Assembly (NCBI RefSeq): GCF_025211055.1
Contig: NZ_JAOARO010000021.1
Span: 1-46,606 of the forward strand
From: Vallitalea sp.
GTDB lineage: Bacteria; Bacillota; Clostridia; Lachnospirales; Vallitaleaceae
Length of the DNA: 46,606 bases
Direction of reading: 5' to 3'
Shown: positions 8,459-17,863 of the stretch, piece by piece
How positions within the stretch are numbered: the stretch's first letter is position 1
Layout: the number at the start of each line of letters is the position of its first letter
The notes under the pieces: generated by a model
What the model was told of the DNA's origin: nothing
The model's database searches: none
What the model saw: only the letters and a program-made list of their open reading frames with translations
Made by a program: the position numbers and the translations under genes

Positions 8459-9440
8459 CTGGAATTTTCCCTCCGACAGTCTCTGCTTTATAATCTACTA
8501 ATATATTAAAATATTTTTCCAGACTCTTTTTTGCTGTTTCAGCTGACTCATATATAAATGACATGTTGGGTATTGCTTTCTCAATCAAATCAGGTTTTGT
8601 CTTTAGCTGATTGATTGCTAATAATTCAGCTTGTTCAGGATTTTCATTTGTCCATTTAACTGCTTGTTCATAGCTTTTATTAAAGTTATCAACTATCTCT
8701 TTATTAGTAGCTGCAAATTCCCCATTTACAACTATACCAAAAGCTGGAAGTTTATATTCTTCGCCTTCAGTTTTTTTCCATTCCTCTGAATAATCACTGA
8801 TTACTTTAAATCCATCTATTGTTTCTTTATGCAGTGTAGTAAACGGTTCTGCATCAATAGCATGTTTTATATTCCCTAACTCCAATAATTGAGCAATTTC
8901 TGTATGGTTAGAATATACAATCTCTAAATCTTTTCCTGGTTCTAAGTTATTCTTTTTTAAGAAATATTTTGTAATCATATCTGGTGGTGAATTTTTCCCT
9001 GGAATATATAATTTACCACCTTTTAGGTCTTCCCAGCCTTTACACTCTGCATCTATTGTGGTTAAATACATACATCCCCAAATTCCTACATTTAATAGTT
9101 TTATATCAATATCCTTATTGTATAAAACAGACGCTGTATGTGCAGGTAGTGCCATAAAAGCATTATCTTTGTCAGTTGCTAGAGTAACCATTTCTTCCAT
9201 ACTATGGTATAGATTAAGCTCTATTTTCACATTTTCACCTAGTCCATTAGTATCTATTATTCTAAGTAATGGTATAATAGCTGGTGATTTGGGTCCACTT
9301 ATCTTAACAGTAATCTCCTTTTGTCCATTAATACTATTATCAGTTTCAACCTCCTTTTCAGTCACCTTTGATGTGCTGCATCCAGTTATAATACTTAGAT
9401 TAATAGCTATCATTAACAAAAAAATAATACATCTCTTCAT
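8433..9440 (-). CDS. NitT/TauT-type substrate-binding lipoprotein
   Basis: A 335-aa protein with a lipoprotein signal: a charged start, a hydrophobic stretch, then the lipobox-like ITGC (Cys21) followed by a polar linker. The mature part is an NMT1/SsuA-like type II binding protein with two lobes, including MALPAHTASVLYNKD in lobe 1 and PAFGIVVNGEF near the hinge. AAGGAG precedes the ATG by about 8 bp. It heads the three-gene operon. The promoter -10 is directly followed by a Fur box, so expression should rise under iron limitation. The substrate is not predictable from sequence alone. Confidence 0.88.
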   Translation of the reverse strand: MKRCIIFLLMIAINLSIITGCSTSKVTEKEVETDNSINGQKEITVKISGPKSPAIIPLLRIIDTNGLGENVKIELNLYHSMEEMVTLATDKDNAFMALPAHTASVLYNKDIDIKLLNVGIWGCMYLTTIDAECKGWEDLKGGKLYIPGKNSPPDMITKYFLKKNNLEPGKDLEIVYSNHTEIAQLLELGNIKHAIDAEPFTTLHKETIDGFKVISDYSEEWKKTEGEEYKLPAFGIVVNGEFAATNKEIVDNFNKSYEQAVKWTNENPEQAELLAINQLKTKPDLIEKAIPNMSFIYESAETAKKSLEKYFNILVDYKAETVGGKIPDETFYYKH

Positions 9441-9475
9441 TTTATTAATTCTCCTTCTAAATAATTTACGTTATT

Positions 9476-9508
9476 GATATTAATTATCATTATCGTTTTC
9501 ATATTATA
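9476..9508 (-). promoter_or_regulatory. Promoter -10 and Fur box of the NitT/TauT-type operon
   Basis: On the minus strand TATAAT (9503-9508) is followed by GATAATGATAATTAATATC (9476-9494), which matches the classical 19-bp Fur consensus at 17 of 19 positions by my count. The box covers the expected transcription start, a standard repressor position. The -35 is weak. Confidence 0.75.
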
Positions 9509-9524
9509 ACATACCTACATAATA

Positions 9525-9550
9525 AAAAGTGTATCCACAGATACACTTTT
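9525..9550 (-). terminator. Second terminator downstream of the chemoreceptor gene
   Basis: Perfect stem AAAAGTGTATC-CACA-GATACACTTTT. On the minus strand it is followed by TTTTTATT. It would stop leftward read-through before the Fur-controlled promoter at 9476-9508. Confidence 0.65.
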
Positions 9551-9631
9551 AGGTTGCAAATGATAAACCTAGATATTTTAATACTACTATTTTATCAGAT
9601 TAAATGTTCGATTCTTATTATTCACCTATCC

Positions 9632-9673
9632 TTTAAAAAAAGACCCTTAATTCTTAATATTAAGAATTAAGGG
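9632..9673 (-). terminator. Terminator of the chemoreceptor gene
   Basis: A perfect 30-bp palindrome (9644-9673) beginning CCCTTAATTCTTAAT is followed on the minus strand by TCTTTTTTT. It lies about 65 bp past the stop of the chemoreceptor gene. Confidence 0.8.
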
Positions 9674-9739
9674 GAAATACAAAATTTAATTTGTTAAATT
9701 ACTATGTTAAAACTATATCTTTATTTATTGCTATATATT

Positions 9740-11722
9740 CTATATGATAAATTTCTCAGAGAGTTTTTCCATTGTAATTGCAATATCAGCTAGCTTTTCG
9801 CTAGACTTAGTTATTTCTTCCATAGATGCCGTCTGTTCTTCAACAGAAGCATTTACTTCCTCTGTAGATGCTGCTGCCTCTTGGGTTACCCCTGAGATTT
9901 CCTCAACAAATGAAAAAGTCTTGTCCTTATTTTCACTTATTCGAATTAGTGCTTTGTTCAACTGCTTGAATAACTCAATCACATCCCCAGTTGAATTTTC
10001 AATTATATCATAAGTTGAAACAGTCTTATCCAAATACCTATCTACATTACCTACTATCTCTCCTGCTTCATCCATGTTATTATTAGTAACAACAATTTCA
10101 TTTGTCATCTTATTAAGTATATCAGAAATTTCTTCTGTAGCTTTTTTTGTATCCTCTGCCAACTTACTTATCTCTTCTGCAACAACCCCAAAACCTTTTC
10201 CTGCTTCTCCTGCTCTAGCAGCTTCTATAGTGGCATTTAGTGCAAGTAGATTAGTTTGATTAGCTATACTTGATATGACGACTAATATATTTTCTATTAA
10301 TTTTGATTGTTGAGCCAACTCATGGGTATTACTATTAACTTTTTTAGCAACATCTACATTTAACTCGAATTCTTTTTTTAGTGTATCAATTATTTTTCTA
10401 CCTTTAAGATTCACATCTTTTACATTAATTGTACCTGTATTGACTTCTTGTGCTAATTCTTGAGACTCAGTTATAAGATCACCAAGCTGAGATAATTCCC
10501 TAACTACGCTATCCGATTGCTTAGCCTGTGTAGTTGCTCCATCTGCTATTACTCCAACAATTTTTGAAATTTCTTCTGAAATAGCTGTGTTTTCATTAAT
10601 TGCATCTGATAATTTTATAGAAGAATCTTTCAGATTAAAAGCATGTTCTTGAATATCTTTCATTATATTTTTTACATTTTCAGTTATAACATCAATAGCC
10701 CTTGCCAAGTCCCCAATTTCATCTGTTCTCTTCAAAAACTTATCGGGTAATTTTTCTGTCAAATCTAACTTTGACATGGTTACAGCATGTTTAGTTGCTA
10801 ATATAAGGGGTTTCGTAAATAAGTTACCAATAAAATATACTAGTGCTATAGTAATTATTAATGATATAATAGTAATACATATAAGATTTCTTTTAAGTTT
10901 TATAACATCAGCAAGTATATCATTTTTTGATGCTTTAACAGCTATACTCCATCTATCGCCTATAGGATGATATCCACAGTAATATGTATTTCCTTCATAT
11001 ACATATTCATCCGTTCCCGCTTCTCCTTTAATCATAGTTTCAACAAGCTTAGCTATCTGTTCTGAACCTTCTTCTTGATTATTTAATACGTTATCTTGTT
11101 TTAAAACTATATCCAAATTGTTATGGGCTATAGTATTACCTTTCCCATCAACAATAAAAGCTCCACCACTGTCACTAACTATTATATTTTTTATTGAATT
11201 ACAAAGATATTGTGGCTTAACAAATCCAACAACGACTCCTTCAATTCCATTATTCTTAATAGGAGATGCTACAAAAAATTCAATACCTCCCATTATATCG
11301 CTGAATAATAGATCACTAAAATATGTCTTTCCTTTCATTGCTTCTTTAAAATATGTTCTATTACTGACATTTGCAGTTTTACCATTAGTAAAATGTGCCA
11401 TCCCATTTTTATCTACAATAAACATTCCTGCAAACATTTCATTTTTATCAACCTCAGCAGAAATAGCTTTTTTCTGTAGATTCCAATCCCAAGATTTGAT
11501 TACATTTCTATTAGCTACTCCATTCATTGTTACTTTTGCTATGGCGATCTCTGATTCAATATAGTTGCTATACCCTTTAGCTAACTCTATTAATTCATTA
11601 TCTACTGTTTTTTGAAGTGAACTTATTGATGACATACACGCTATAATCCCAACACCACCACTTATTACTATTATAATTATAGTAAAATACGCCATTAATT
11701 TGAATTTAATACTCTTAAACAT
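9740..11722 (-). CDS. Methyl-accepting chemotaxis protein with dCache sensor
   Basis: A 660-aa receptor. The order is TM1 (about 9-29), an extracellular dCache-type sensor (about 35-275), TM2 (about 280-300), HAMP (about 303-355) and a cytoplasmic signalling rod (about 380-660). The hairpin tip contains [20 protein letters not shown], the CheA/CheW contact, and [13 protein letters not shown]. Methylation-type EE/QE pairs flank it, for example [10 protein letters not shown]. dCache domains often bind amino acids or organic acids; the ligand here is unknown. AAAGGAG precedes the ATG. It is monocistronic, ended by the palindrome at 9644. It implies a motile, chemotactic cell. Confidence 0.95.
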   Translation of the reverse strand: MFKSIKFKLMAYFTIIIIVISGGVGIIACMSSISSLQKTVDNELIELAKGYSNYIESEIAIAKVTMNGVANRNVIKSWDWNLQKKAISAEVDKNEMFAGMFIVDKNGMAHFTNGKTANVSNRTYFKEAMKGKTYFSDLLFSDIMGGIEFFVASPIKNNGIEGVVVGFVKPQYLCNSIKNIIVSDSGGAFIVDGKGNTIAHNNLDIVLKQDNVLNNQEEGSEQIAKLVETMIKGEAGTDEYVYEGNTYYCGYHPIGDRWSIAVKASKNDILADVIKLKRNLICITIISLIITIALVYFIGNLFTKPLILATKHAVTMSKLDLTEKLPDKFLKRTDEIGDLARAIDVITENVKNIMKDIQEHAFNLKDSSIKLSDAINENTAISEEISKIVGVIADGATTQAKQSDSVVRELSQLGDLITESQELAQEVNTGTINVKDVNLKGRKIIDTLKKEFELNVDVAKKVNSNTHELAQQSKLIENILVVISSIANQTNLLALNATIEAARAGEAGKGFGVVAEEISKLAEDTKKATEEISDILNKMTNEIVVTNNNMDEAGEIVGNVDRYLDKTVSTYDIIENSTGDVIELFKQLNKALIRISENKDKTFSFVEEISGVTQEAAASTEEVNASVEEQTASMEEITKSSEKLADIAITMEKLSEKFII

Positions 11723-12067
11723 ATCGCTTCTCCTTTGTTGTATATTAAAAGTTTTTTTAACCTTTCTATATAGTTAGAATGTAATATTACTTTATATTCC
11801 ATTGATTATATTTCAAAATTACAATATATTAATATAATAATTGCATTATAAACAAATCAATACATTACTTTATATTTATATCATTAGTTATTTCTTTTAG
11901 ATATAAATATAACATCAACTATATGGATTAATATATGTACTATTTAGGGTTATTCACTTATTATACCATAAAAAAAGCAAACTATAAAGAGTAATTACTC
12001 TTTATAGTTGCTTATTAAAACTGTGATTTATCATATCCTATAACTATGAAAGGAGGCATTTTATTAA
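11723..12067. other. AT-rich intergenic region with terminator-like palindrome
   Basis: 345 bp without a gene. It holds the leftward promoter region of the chemoreceptor, the rightward AAAGGAGG site (about 12049-12056) of the XRE gene and the palindrome at 11981-12011. Nothing else is recognisable. Confidence 0.5.
11981..12011 (-). terminator. Terminator-like perfect palindrome
   Basis: Arms ACTATAAAGAGTAA/TTACTCTTTATAGT form a loopless 28-bp palindrome bordered by GCA/TGC. On the minus strand it is followed by a run of seven T. It could end leftward read-through ahead of the chemoreceptor promoter. No leftward gene lies immediately upstream. Confidence 0.5.
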
Positions 12068-12409
12068 ATGCAAAATAAAATAGTAGATTTAAACCTTTTA
12101 GGTAAAAATATTAAACACTATAGACTAAAAAAAGAATTGACACAAGAAAAACTAGCTAGATTGACAGGTCTATCTATACAGTATATTGGAAATATTGAAA
12201 GAGGTAATACAACAACTTCTTTGGAAACAATTATGAAAATCTGCTTAGTTCTAGAAATAACACCAAATCAACTATTAATTACATCATCTAGCCCTACATC
12301 AAATGCATTAATAGAGCAAATTATAGATTCTCTATCAGATAAATCCCCTAAATTTCTACGCCACATTATTAGATATATTGAATTTCTCCAACAAAGTAAA
12401 TTTATTTAA
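12068..12409 (+). CDS. Small XRE-family HTH transcriptional regulator
   Basis: A 113-aa protein. An N-terminal Cro/C1-type HTH covers about residues 10-66, with LARLTGLSIQYIGNIERGNT as helices 2-3. The C-terminal 45 residues (DSLSDKSPKFLRHIIRYIEF) are helical and probably form a dimer. AAAGGAGG lies about 11 bp before the ATG. It stands alone, facing arsC, and nothing links the two apart from position. The target is unknown. Confidence 0.8.
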   Translation: MQNKIVDLNLLGKNIKHYRLKKELTQEKLARLTGLSIQYIGNIERGNTTTSLETIMKICLVLEITPNQLLITSSSPTSNALIEQIIDSLSDKSPKFLRHIIRYIEFLQQSKFI

Positions 12410-12419
12410 TTATCATTTG

Positions 12420-12458
12420 ATCCCCTAAATAAGTCTTATAATCCCATATTTAGGGGAT
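12420..12458. terminator. Hairpin between convergent XRE and arsC genes
   Basis: Perfect 12-bp arms ATCCCCTAAATA/TATTTAGGGGAT around a 15-nt loop. There is no clear T-run on either side, so it may be a weak bidirectional terminator or an mRNA-stabilising stem. Confidence 0.5.
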
Positions 12459-12473
12459 TAATATAAACACAAT

Positions 12474-12881
12474 CTATAAAGATAATTTTCCATTAGTGAC
12501 ACGTTTTGCTAAATCTTCTACTTTTATTTTTATCATATCTCTTGTTTTTCTAAAGTCCTCTAATTCTCCACCTGACGGGTCAGTAAGTCCCCAATCTTCA
12601 GTATGTTTATTAGGCAAATAAGGACAAGTGACATTACACCCCATTTTTATCAGAATATCTATTTCACTTGGAATATCAGATAGTAATTTGGGTTTATGAG
12701 AACTCATGTCTACTCCAACTTCCTCCATTACTTGTACAGCCTTTGGTTTTACCTCTGGATACTCTTCTGTTCCCGCTGAGTAAACATCGAATACATCATT
12801 GGCTAATGTTTTAGCCCACCCTTCAGCCATCTGGCTTCTACATGAATTATGAACACAGACAAATGCAACTTTATACTTCAT
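12474..12881 (-). CDS. arsC: Arsenate reductase, LMW-phosphatase fold (thioredoxin-linked type)
   Basis: A 135-aa protein counted from the ATG at 12881, chosen because GGAGG lies 7-8 bp upstream and the conserved domain starts there. A longer frame from 12920 has no such site. The P-loop CVHNSCR (Cys9-X5-Arg15) begins the protein. Further redox cysteines are Cys82 and Cys86 (MGCNVTCP), and the Asp of LTDPSGG (about 101) is the acid. This fits ArsC, which reduces arsenate to arsenite by a cysteine relay, though the Cys82-Cys86 spacing is shorter than in the S. aureus plasmid enzyme. No ArsR, ArsB or Acr3 is in the window, so it is an orphan. A protein tyrosine phosphatase role is less likely. 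Confidence 0.88.
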   Translation of the reverse strand: MKYKVAFVCVHNSCRSQMAEGWAKTLANDVFDVYSAGTEEYPEVKPKAVQVMEEVGVDMSSHKPKLLSDIPSEIDILIKMGCNVTCPYLPNKHTEDWGLTDPSGGELEDFRKTRDMIKIKVEDLAKRVTNGKLSL

Positions 12882-13013
12882 TTCACCAACCTCCATATCA
12901 CTATATTTATATATATTCATATAATATCATAATTTTATTATCAATGTATTCTTTTCATCTATATTTTTAAATATCATTTCTACAGTAGATTAATGCTGAT
13001 ATATCTATTTTAC

Positions 13014-13766
13014 TTATTTATTATTAAATAAAATCTGTGAAGTTATCAAAGCTGTCACTGGTATAATTAGTATTATTCCTACTCCACTACATAGAATCTG
13101 AAAAACTTCTGCACAGAATACCTTGTTATTAAAGATATCCGCTATGGAATAATGGAGAGAGCTGAAATATATTATTAATGCCATAAATCCACTTATGTAT
13201 GCAAAAAATAATGTGTTAGTCATTGTTCCTAAGATATCTTTACCTATATTCATACCTGAATCAAATAAACTTTTTTTAGTAATTAATGAGTTTGTGTTAT
13301 ATAGCTCATTCATAGATGATGATATTGAGATAGATACATCAATTACTGCACCTAATAATCCTATTAATATTTCGCATATGACTATAGTTGAAAAATCAAG
13401 CTTAATATATAAGGATAGTGAAGAAATGGAATCATATTGTTCTTTTCCAAACCCTTGTATCTTTGCTCCCATTCCCATTTTATAGGTTATAAGTGTTGTA
13501 AATAGAACAACTATGGTAACAGATATTAAAGATGCTACGGTTTTCTTATTAAGACCATTAATATAAAATAGAGTTATGGAACTAATAACTATACATATAA
13601 CTATAGTCACAATAAGAGGATTTAACTTGTTAGCTATCAAAATAACCATTATAAAAAATATAAGGAAGTTAAAACATACTGTAAAAAATGATCTTACTCC
13701 TCTATCTCTTCCAACTACATACATCAACAAAAATAATATTATCAACAATACTGCTATAACACTCAT
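13014..13766 (-). CDS. YibE/F family membrane protein (short partner)
   Basis: A 250-aa membrane protein with about seven helices. Text such as LLGAVIDVSISISSSMNELY and GMNIGKDILGTMTNTLFFAY repeats closely in the neighbouring protein (GGIMDIAITMSSAINELYYK and GKDVMATMANTLVFVY), so the two share the YibE/F core. It lacks the N-terminal extracellular beta domain. The gene begins 3 bp after its partner stops. The pair probably forms one heteromeric membrane complex of unknown function. Confidence 0.85.
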   Translation of the reverse strand: MSVIAVLLIILFLLMYVVGRDRGVRSFFTVCFNFLIFFIMVILIANKLNPLIVTIVICIVISSITLFYINGLNKKTVASLISVTIVVLFTTLITYKMGMGAKIQGFGKEQYDSISSLSLYIKLDFSTIVICEILIGLLGAVIDVSISISSSMNELYNTNSLITKKSLFDSGMNIGKDILGTMTNTLFFAYISGFMALIIYFSSLHYSIADIFNNKVFCAEVFQILCSGVGIILIIPVTALITSQILFNNK

Positions 13767-13769
13767 AAT

Positions 13770-14924
13770 CTAATTCACCCCTATCTTACGTTCTTTAAGA
13801 AGTATAACAGAAATGTACATAGTAATAGGAATACTAATTACTACACCAATACTTCCAATAAGAGCTCGTATTATTTCAAGATTAATTCCAATACCAATTA
13901 TATACGAAAGTGAAAGTCCATTTCTTAACCAAAAAAGTATAGTTGGTATACTTCCACTAATATATACAAAAACTAAAGTATTAGCCATAGTAGCCATTAC
14001 ATCTTTTCCTATTTCCATACTTGATTCTATTAGAATCTTTCTTTCTATATCAGGATTTTTATAATATAGTTCGTTAATTGCTGATGACATGGTTATGGCT
14101 ATATCCATAATCCCTCCAATAGTACCTATCATAAGCCCGATAAAAAATATTTGTTCTGGAGAAGTCATTAGAAATTCCATTTCTTCATAGTAAACTCCCT
14201 TAGAATTAGTTACAGCCATGACTATAGCTGTAATTACCATTGTTATTATAATGCTTATCATTGTTCCAACTATGGCACATAGTGATTTTTTGTTGAATCC
14301 GCTTACAATCAATATGGATATAATTACAAATATGATACTCATTATAGTAGTAATAACCCATAAGTTGTAGCCATGTGAATATAGTTTTATAACGCTATAG
14401 AAAATCAGAATATTTACAATGACACTTGTCAATGACTTAAAACCTTTTGACCCACCTATTAATAGTATCAGTACAACAAATATTATTGCAATATATCCTA
14501 GATATTTATCACGTTTATAACCTAATATGTACGAAGAAATTATATTTCCTTTTTCATTTTCAGTGATTGATATAAATATTCTATCATCTATTTTGTAGTC
14601 TATATCGAATATTTTGGAATATGATGCCAAATTGTCAAATTCTAGTTCTTCACCTTTATGTTTGCCATTCATTATAATTGTATTTATATGCTGATTTTTA
14701 ATATATTCGGTATTGCCTTCTGTTTCCTTAACAGCTATAACTTTTCCTATTGTTTTATTGTAATATTTTTCATTATTAGCTATGAAAAAGTAGCTTATCA
14801 AACCAACAATTATTAGTATCATTGCTTTTATATAAAAATTCTTGTTTTTTTTGTTAAAAATTTGATTTTTATATGATATTGCTGGGTTTTTAATATTATC
14901 TTTGCTATGTAATTTACTAAACAT
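13770..14924 (-). CDS. YibE/F family membrane protein (long partner)
   Basis: A 384-aa protein. A short cytoplasmic start and TM1 (about 32-50) precede an extracellular beta-rich region (about 55-140, GKVIAVKETEGN and GEELEFDN), followed by about seven helices. The conserved GTIGGIMDIAITMSSAINEL and SMEIGKDVMATMANTLVFVY are YibE/F hallmarks. AAGGAGGT lies 8 bp before the ATG. The family is widespread in Firmicutes, with no settled function. It forms an operon with the shorter paralogue. Confidence 0.85.
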   Translation of the reverse strand: MFSKLHSKDNIKNPAISYKNQIFNKKNKNFYIKAMILIIVGLISYFFIANNEKYYNKTIGKVIAVKETEGNTEYIKNQHINTIIMNGKHKGEELEFDNLASYSKIFDIDYKIDDRIFISITENEKGNIISSYILGYKRDKYLGYIAIIFVVLILLIGGSKGFKSLTSVIVNILIFYSVIKLYSHGYNLWVITTIMSIIFVIISILIVSGFNKKSLCAIVGTMISIIITMVITAIVMAVTNSKGVYYEEMEFLMTSPEQIFFIGLMIGTIGGIMDIAITMSSAINELYYKNPDIERKILIESSMEIGKDVMATMANTLVFVYISGSIPTILFWLRNGLSLSYIIGIGINLEIIRALIGSIGVVISIPITMYISVILLKERKIGVN

Positions 14925-14961
14925 ATTTTAGTACCTCCTTTACTTCAACTACAAAAACGTG

Positions 14962-15002
14962 GGAAAAATTATTAGTTTGTAAATATTAGCAATAATTTTT
15001 TC
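14962..15002. repeat. AT-rich inverted repeat upstream of the YibE/F pair
   Basis: GGAAAAATTATT and AATAATTTTTTCC are separated by 17 nt. It lies between the YibE/F operon and the 3' end of the B12/ECF operon. It could be a weak terminator of the latter, though it sits about 140 bp past the stop. Nothing else was found in 14941-15142. Confidence 0.3.
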
Positions 15003-15142
15003 CACAAGTATCATATTATCATATAAGTTAGTATATATCAATAAAACAAGTAGGTCAGAAAAAGTGTTTTGTTCTGTTGTACACCAACTATTGGTTATAA
15101 GAGGTCGTTATGTAAAATCATAAAGATCAGTATTTAAAATTT

Positions 15143-17863
15143 TCAATTGATAAGTCCATATTTTATTTTTATTCGGTCTAGTTTCTCAATCATGGGTTCT
15201 GATACAAACCATAGGAAAAAAGAGGTTGCTGTGGCATGAATAATGTTGAAGGGAATACCTGTTGTATAATAAGTTATCATGCTTTTTATAGTGGGTTTTG
15301 CTTGCCACATTAGTGCTGAGCCGGTATCCAGTATAAAGCCACAGACAAAAAATGTAGTTAGTGCTCCAAATATACATAGTGAGTTGCGTTTTTTTCTTAT
15401 TAGTCCTTTACTAAATAATATTCCTGCTAGGAATCCTGCTATACCAAATGCGAACATCTGCCAAGGTGTCCATGTTCCTTGACCAAACATCATATTTGAG
15501 GTAAACGCTGTAACAGCTCCTACTAGGAAACCTGTTTCGCCACCAAAGCATACACCGGATATAATAACTATAGCTATGACTGGTTTAAACTGAGGAAGCA
15601 TGAAAAATGCAGCTCTGCCAGCTACACCAATAGCACAGAGAACAGCAATAATAATGATTTCTCTTGCCTTAGGCTTTTTGCTCTCAAATACGAATATAAA
15701 TGGTAGCATTGTTTCTAATAATATCATTAGGCTTATAAAGTAATATTTTCTGTCTCCTAAGAAAAATACACCGCAATATATAGTTAGAGGCACTGCTATA
15801 AGTACCATAACCATAGCTATAAGAGTTCTTTTTGTTAATTTTCGTTTTCCTTTTGGATCCTGTATAGAGTAATCAGGAGCATCTAGGTCTTTTCCTGGGA
15901 TTATAGATGTAAGGGTTATTGCAAGTTCAATAACTAGTAGGAATTGAACTAAATAATTTTTCCAATTATTATATTTATTCCATAGGAAAATAGTGGTTAA
16001 GATGAATGTTATTAACCCTGCAACGGCTATTGTTATACGTGTGGGTGTTAATCTACATATACAAACATCTTTCTTTTTGTACATTTTTTTCAACCTAGAT
16101 TTTTGACCCCTATTTGGTACTTCATCATTAATATTTGAACACATAATTTCATCTTCTATACTTAATGAATCATTAGTGTTTGTTTTACCTCCACAGGCTA
16201 GGATAACATCCTCTGCAAGAATTGCTTTTGGTAGAATCGTTCTTGACATACGATTAGCGGCAGTAGTGTAAAAATTTTTACCGCAAAAAAAAGCTTTTGG
16301 TGTATCAATACTTGTAATTCGTCCATCAAAAAACATGGCACAGCGACTAGCATGTCCTGCACAAAATTCAATATCATGGGATACCATAACTAATGTAACA
16401 CCGTCTCCTTGTAATTTCTTAAGTATATCTGCAAGTTTTTTCTTAAAATGCCCATCAAGACCCTTAGTTGGTTCATCAAGCAATAGAATCTTAGGTCTCA
16501 AAAGTAATACTTTTGCTAGAGCTGCTCTTTGTTGTTCTCCCCCTGATAAATCATATGGATGCATATGTAAAAGAAATTTCAATTCACATAACTTAGATAC
16601 TGTATCTACCATATTTTTTTGTTCATCTTTTGGAATTTTTCTTCCTGAGAGCATTTCATATAAATCCAGTTCTACAGTTTTCTTGACAAATAATGACTGA
16701 GGATTTTGAGGAAGGACTCCAATAAAATTAATTGAAGGTAATTCCTTTTTATTATTTATAATTGAATCCTTATATATTTTTACAGTTCCTCTATAAGGCT
16801 TTAATATTCCATTTATAATAGATAGCGTAGTAGTTTTACCTGTGCCATTTCCACCTACAATTGCAAAAAGTTCGCCTTCGCATATATTAACGGATAACCC
16901 TTTTATTACATCTGGTAGTTCTTTTTCATAGCGAAACCAAACTTCATCCATTTTTATGATATATTTTTTATTATCATTGAGATTATCTTGGACGATTATA
17001 TTTTCATCTATTATGTTTTTATCTATTGTGTTGTTCTTAGCATATTCATTAATCCAGTTTCGTCCATCACGTACGGTAATAGGACATTCCAAATCATTAT
17101 TTATACCTGCATAGATTCTCATAGGTGTAGGCATAGCAATAAACATATGGTGATTCAACTCTTTTAGTTTCTGTCCTGCCATTCTTGGAGTATCATCCAC
17201 AATTATACTACCATCATCCATGACTATCACACGGTCTGAGATTGGGAGTGCATCTTCTAAACGATGTTCTGTAAGTATTATAGTTGTTCCTAATTCTCTG
17301 TTAATCTTTTTTATGGTTTCTAAGAAATCTGTTGCAGCTATAGGGTCAAGCTGGCTAGTAGGTTCATCTAGTATAATTACAGATGGCTGCATAACCATGA
17401 CAGAGGCTAAGTTAAGTAACTGTTTCTGTCCGCCTGAGAGCTCTGCCACCTTCTTATGGAACCAAGTCTGTATACCAAAGAAAGATGCCATTTCTGATAC
17501 TCTTCCTCTTATTTCAGGTGTTCTATAACCAAGACTCTCTAATCCAAAAGCAAGTTCATGCCACACCTTATCAGTAACAATCTGATTATCTGGTGATTGC
17601 CTTACGAAACCTATTCTCTCTGTCTGCTGTCTTTGAGAAAGATTATCAAGTGGTGTGTTTTCGTAATAAACCACACCTTCTCTTGTACCACATGGCATAA
17701 GGGTAGATCTTAGATGTCTAAGCAAAGTAGTCTTACCACATCCTGATTTACCGCATATAGTTATAAATTCACCTTGTTTTATTGATAAATCAATGTTTTT
17801 TAATACTGGATTACTTACCCTTGGATATGTAAAAGTTAAATTTTTGACTGTAATAACTTCCAT
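15143..17863 (-). CDS. Single-chain ECF transporter subunit: two ABC ATPases fused to an S component
   Basis: A 906-aa fusion. ATPase 1 (about 1-240): Walker A GKSGCGKTT (38-46), signature LSGGQKQ (142-148), Walker B VIILDEP. ATPase 2 (about 300-530): Walker A GGNGTGKTT (337-345), signature LSGGEQQ (439-445), Walker B ILLLDEP. A linker leads to a membrane part (about 608-900) with about eight helices. Its core (AREIIIIAVLCAIGVAGRAA, FGGETGFLVGAVTAFTSNMM) is that of an ECF substrate-binding S component. ECF A, A' and S are normally separate chains. The cobalamin riboswitch at the head of the operon and the transcobalamin-like neighbours point to vitamin B12 or a related corrinoid. It overlaps the T-subunit gene by 28 bp. 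It is the last gene of the operon. Confidence 0.88.
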   Translation of the reverse strand: MEVITVKNLTFTYPRVSNPVLKNIDLSIKQGEFITICGKSGCGKTTLLRHLRSTLMPCGTREGVVYYENTPLDNLSQRQQTERIGFVRQSPDNQIVTDKVWHELAFGLESLGYRTPEIRGRVSEMASFFGIQTWFHKKVAELSGGQKQLLNLASVMVMQPSVIILDEPTSQLDPIAATDFLETIKKINRELGTTIILTEHRLEDALPISDRVIVMDDGSIIVDDTPRMAGQKLKELNHHMFIAMPTPMRIYAGINNDLECPITVRDGRNWINEYAKNNTIDKNIIDENIIVQDNLNDNKKYIIKMDEVWFRYEKELPDVIKGLSVNICEGELFAIVGGNGTGKTTTLSIINGILKPYRGTVKIYKDSIINNKKELPSINFIGVLPQNPQSLFVKKTVELDLYEMLSGRKIPKDEQKNMVDTVSKLCELKFLLHMHPYDLSGGEQQRAALAKVLLLRPKILLLDEPTKGLDGHFKKKLADILKKLQGDGVTLVMVSHDIEFCAGHASRCAMFFDGRITSIDTPKAFFCGKNFYTTAANRMSRTILPKAILAEDVILACGGKTNTNDSLSIEDEIMCSNINDEVPNRGQKSRLKKMYKKKDVCICRLTPTRITIAVAGLITFILTTIFLWNKYNNWKNYLVQFLLVIELAITLTSIIPGKDLDAPDYSIQDPKGKRKLTKRTLIAMVMVLIAVPLTIYCGVFFLGDRKYYFISLMILLETMLPFIFVFESKKPKAREIIIIAVLCAIGVAGRAAFFMLPQFKPVIAIVIISGVCFGGETGFLVGAVTAFTSNMMFGQGTWTPWQMFAFGIAGFLAGILFSKGLIRKKRNSLCIFGALTTFFVCGFILDTGSALMWQAKPTIKSMITYYTTGIPFNIIHATATSFFLWFVSEPMIEKLDRIKIKYGLIN

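Noticed and set aside
12882..12920. Upstream ATG of arsC at 12920
   Set aside because: The 13 extra residues precede the conserved P-loop start, lack a ribosome site, and include the DNA that supplies the GGAGG site for the ATG at 12881.
15186..15377. Minus-strand 63-codon frame within the A-A-S fusion gene
   Set aside because: Out-of-frame reading inside a clear coding region, with no start signal.
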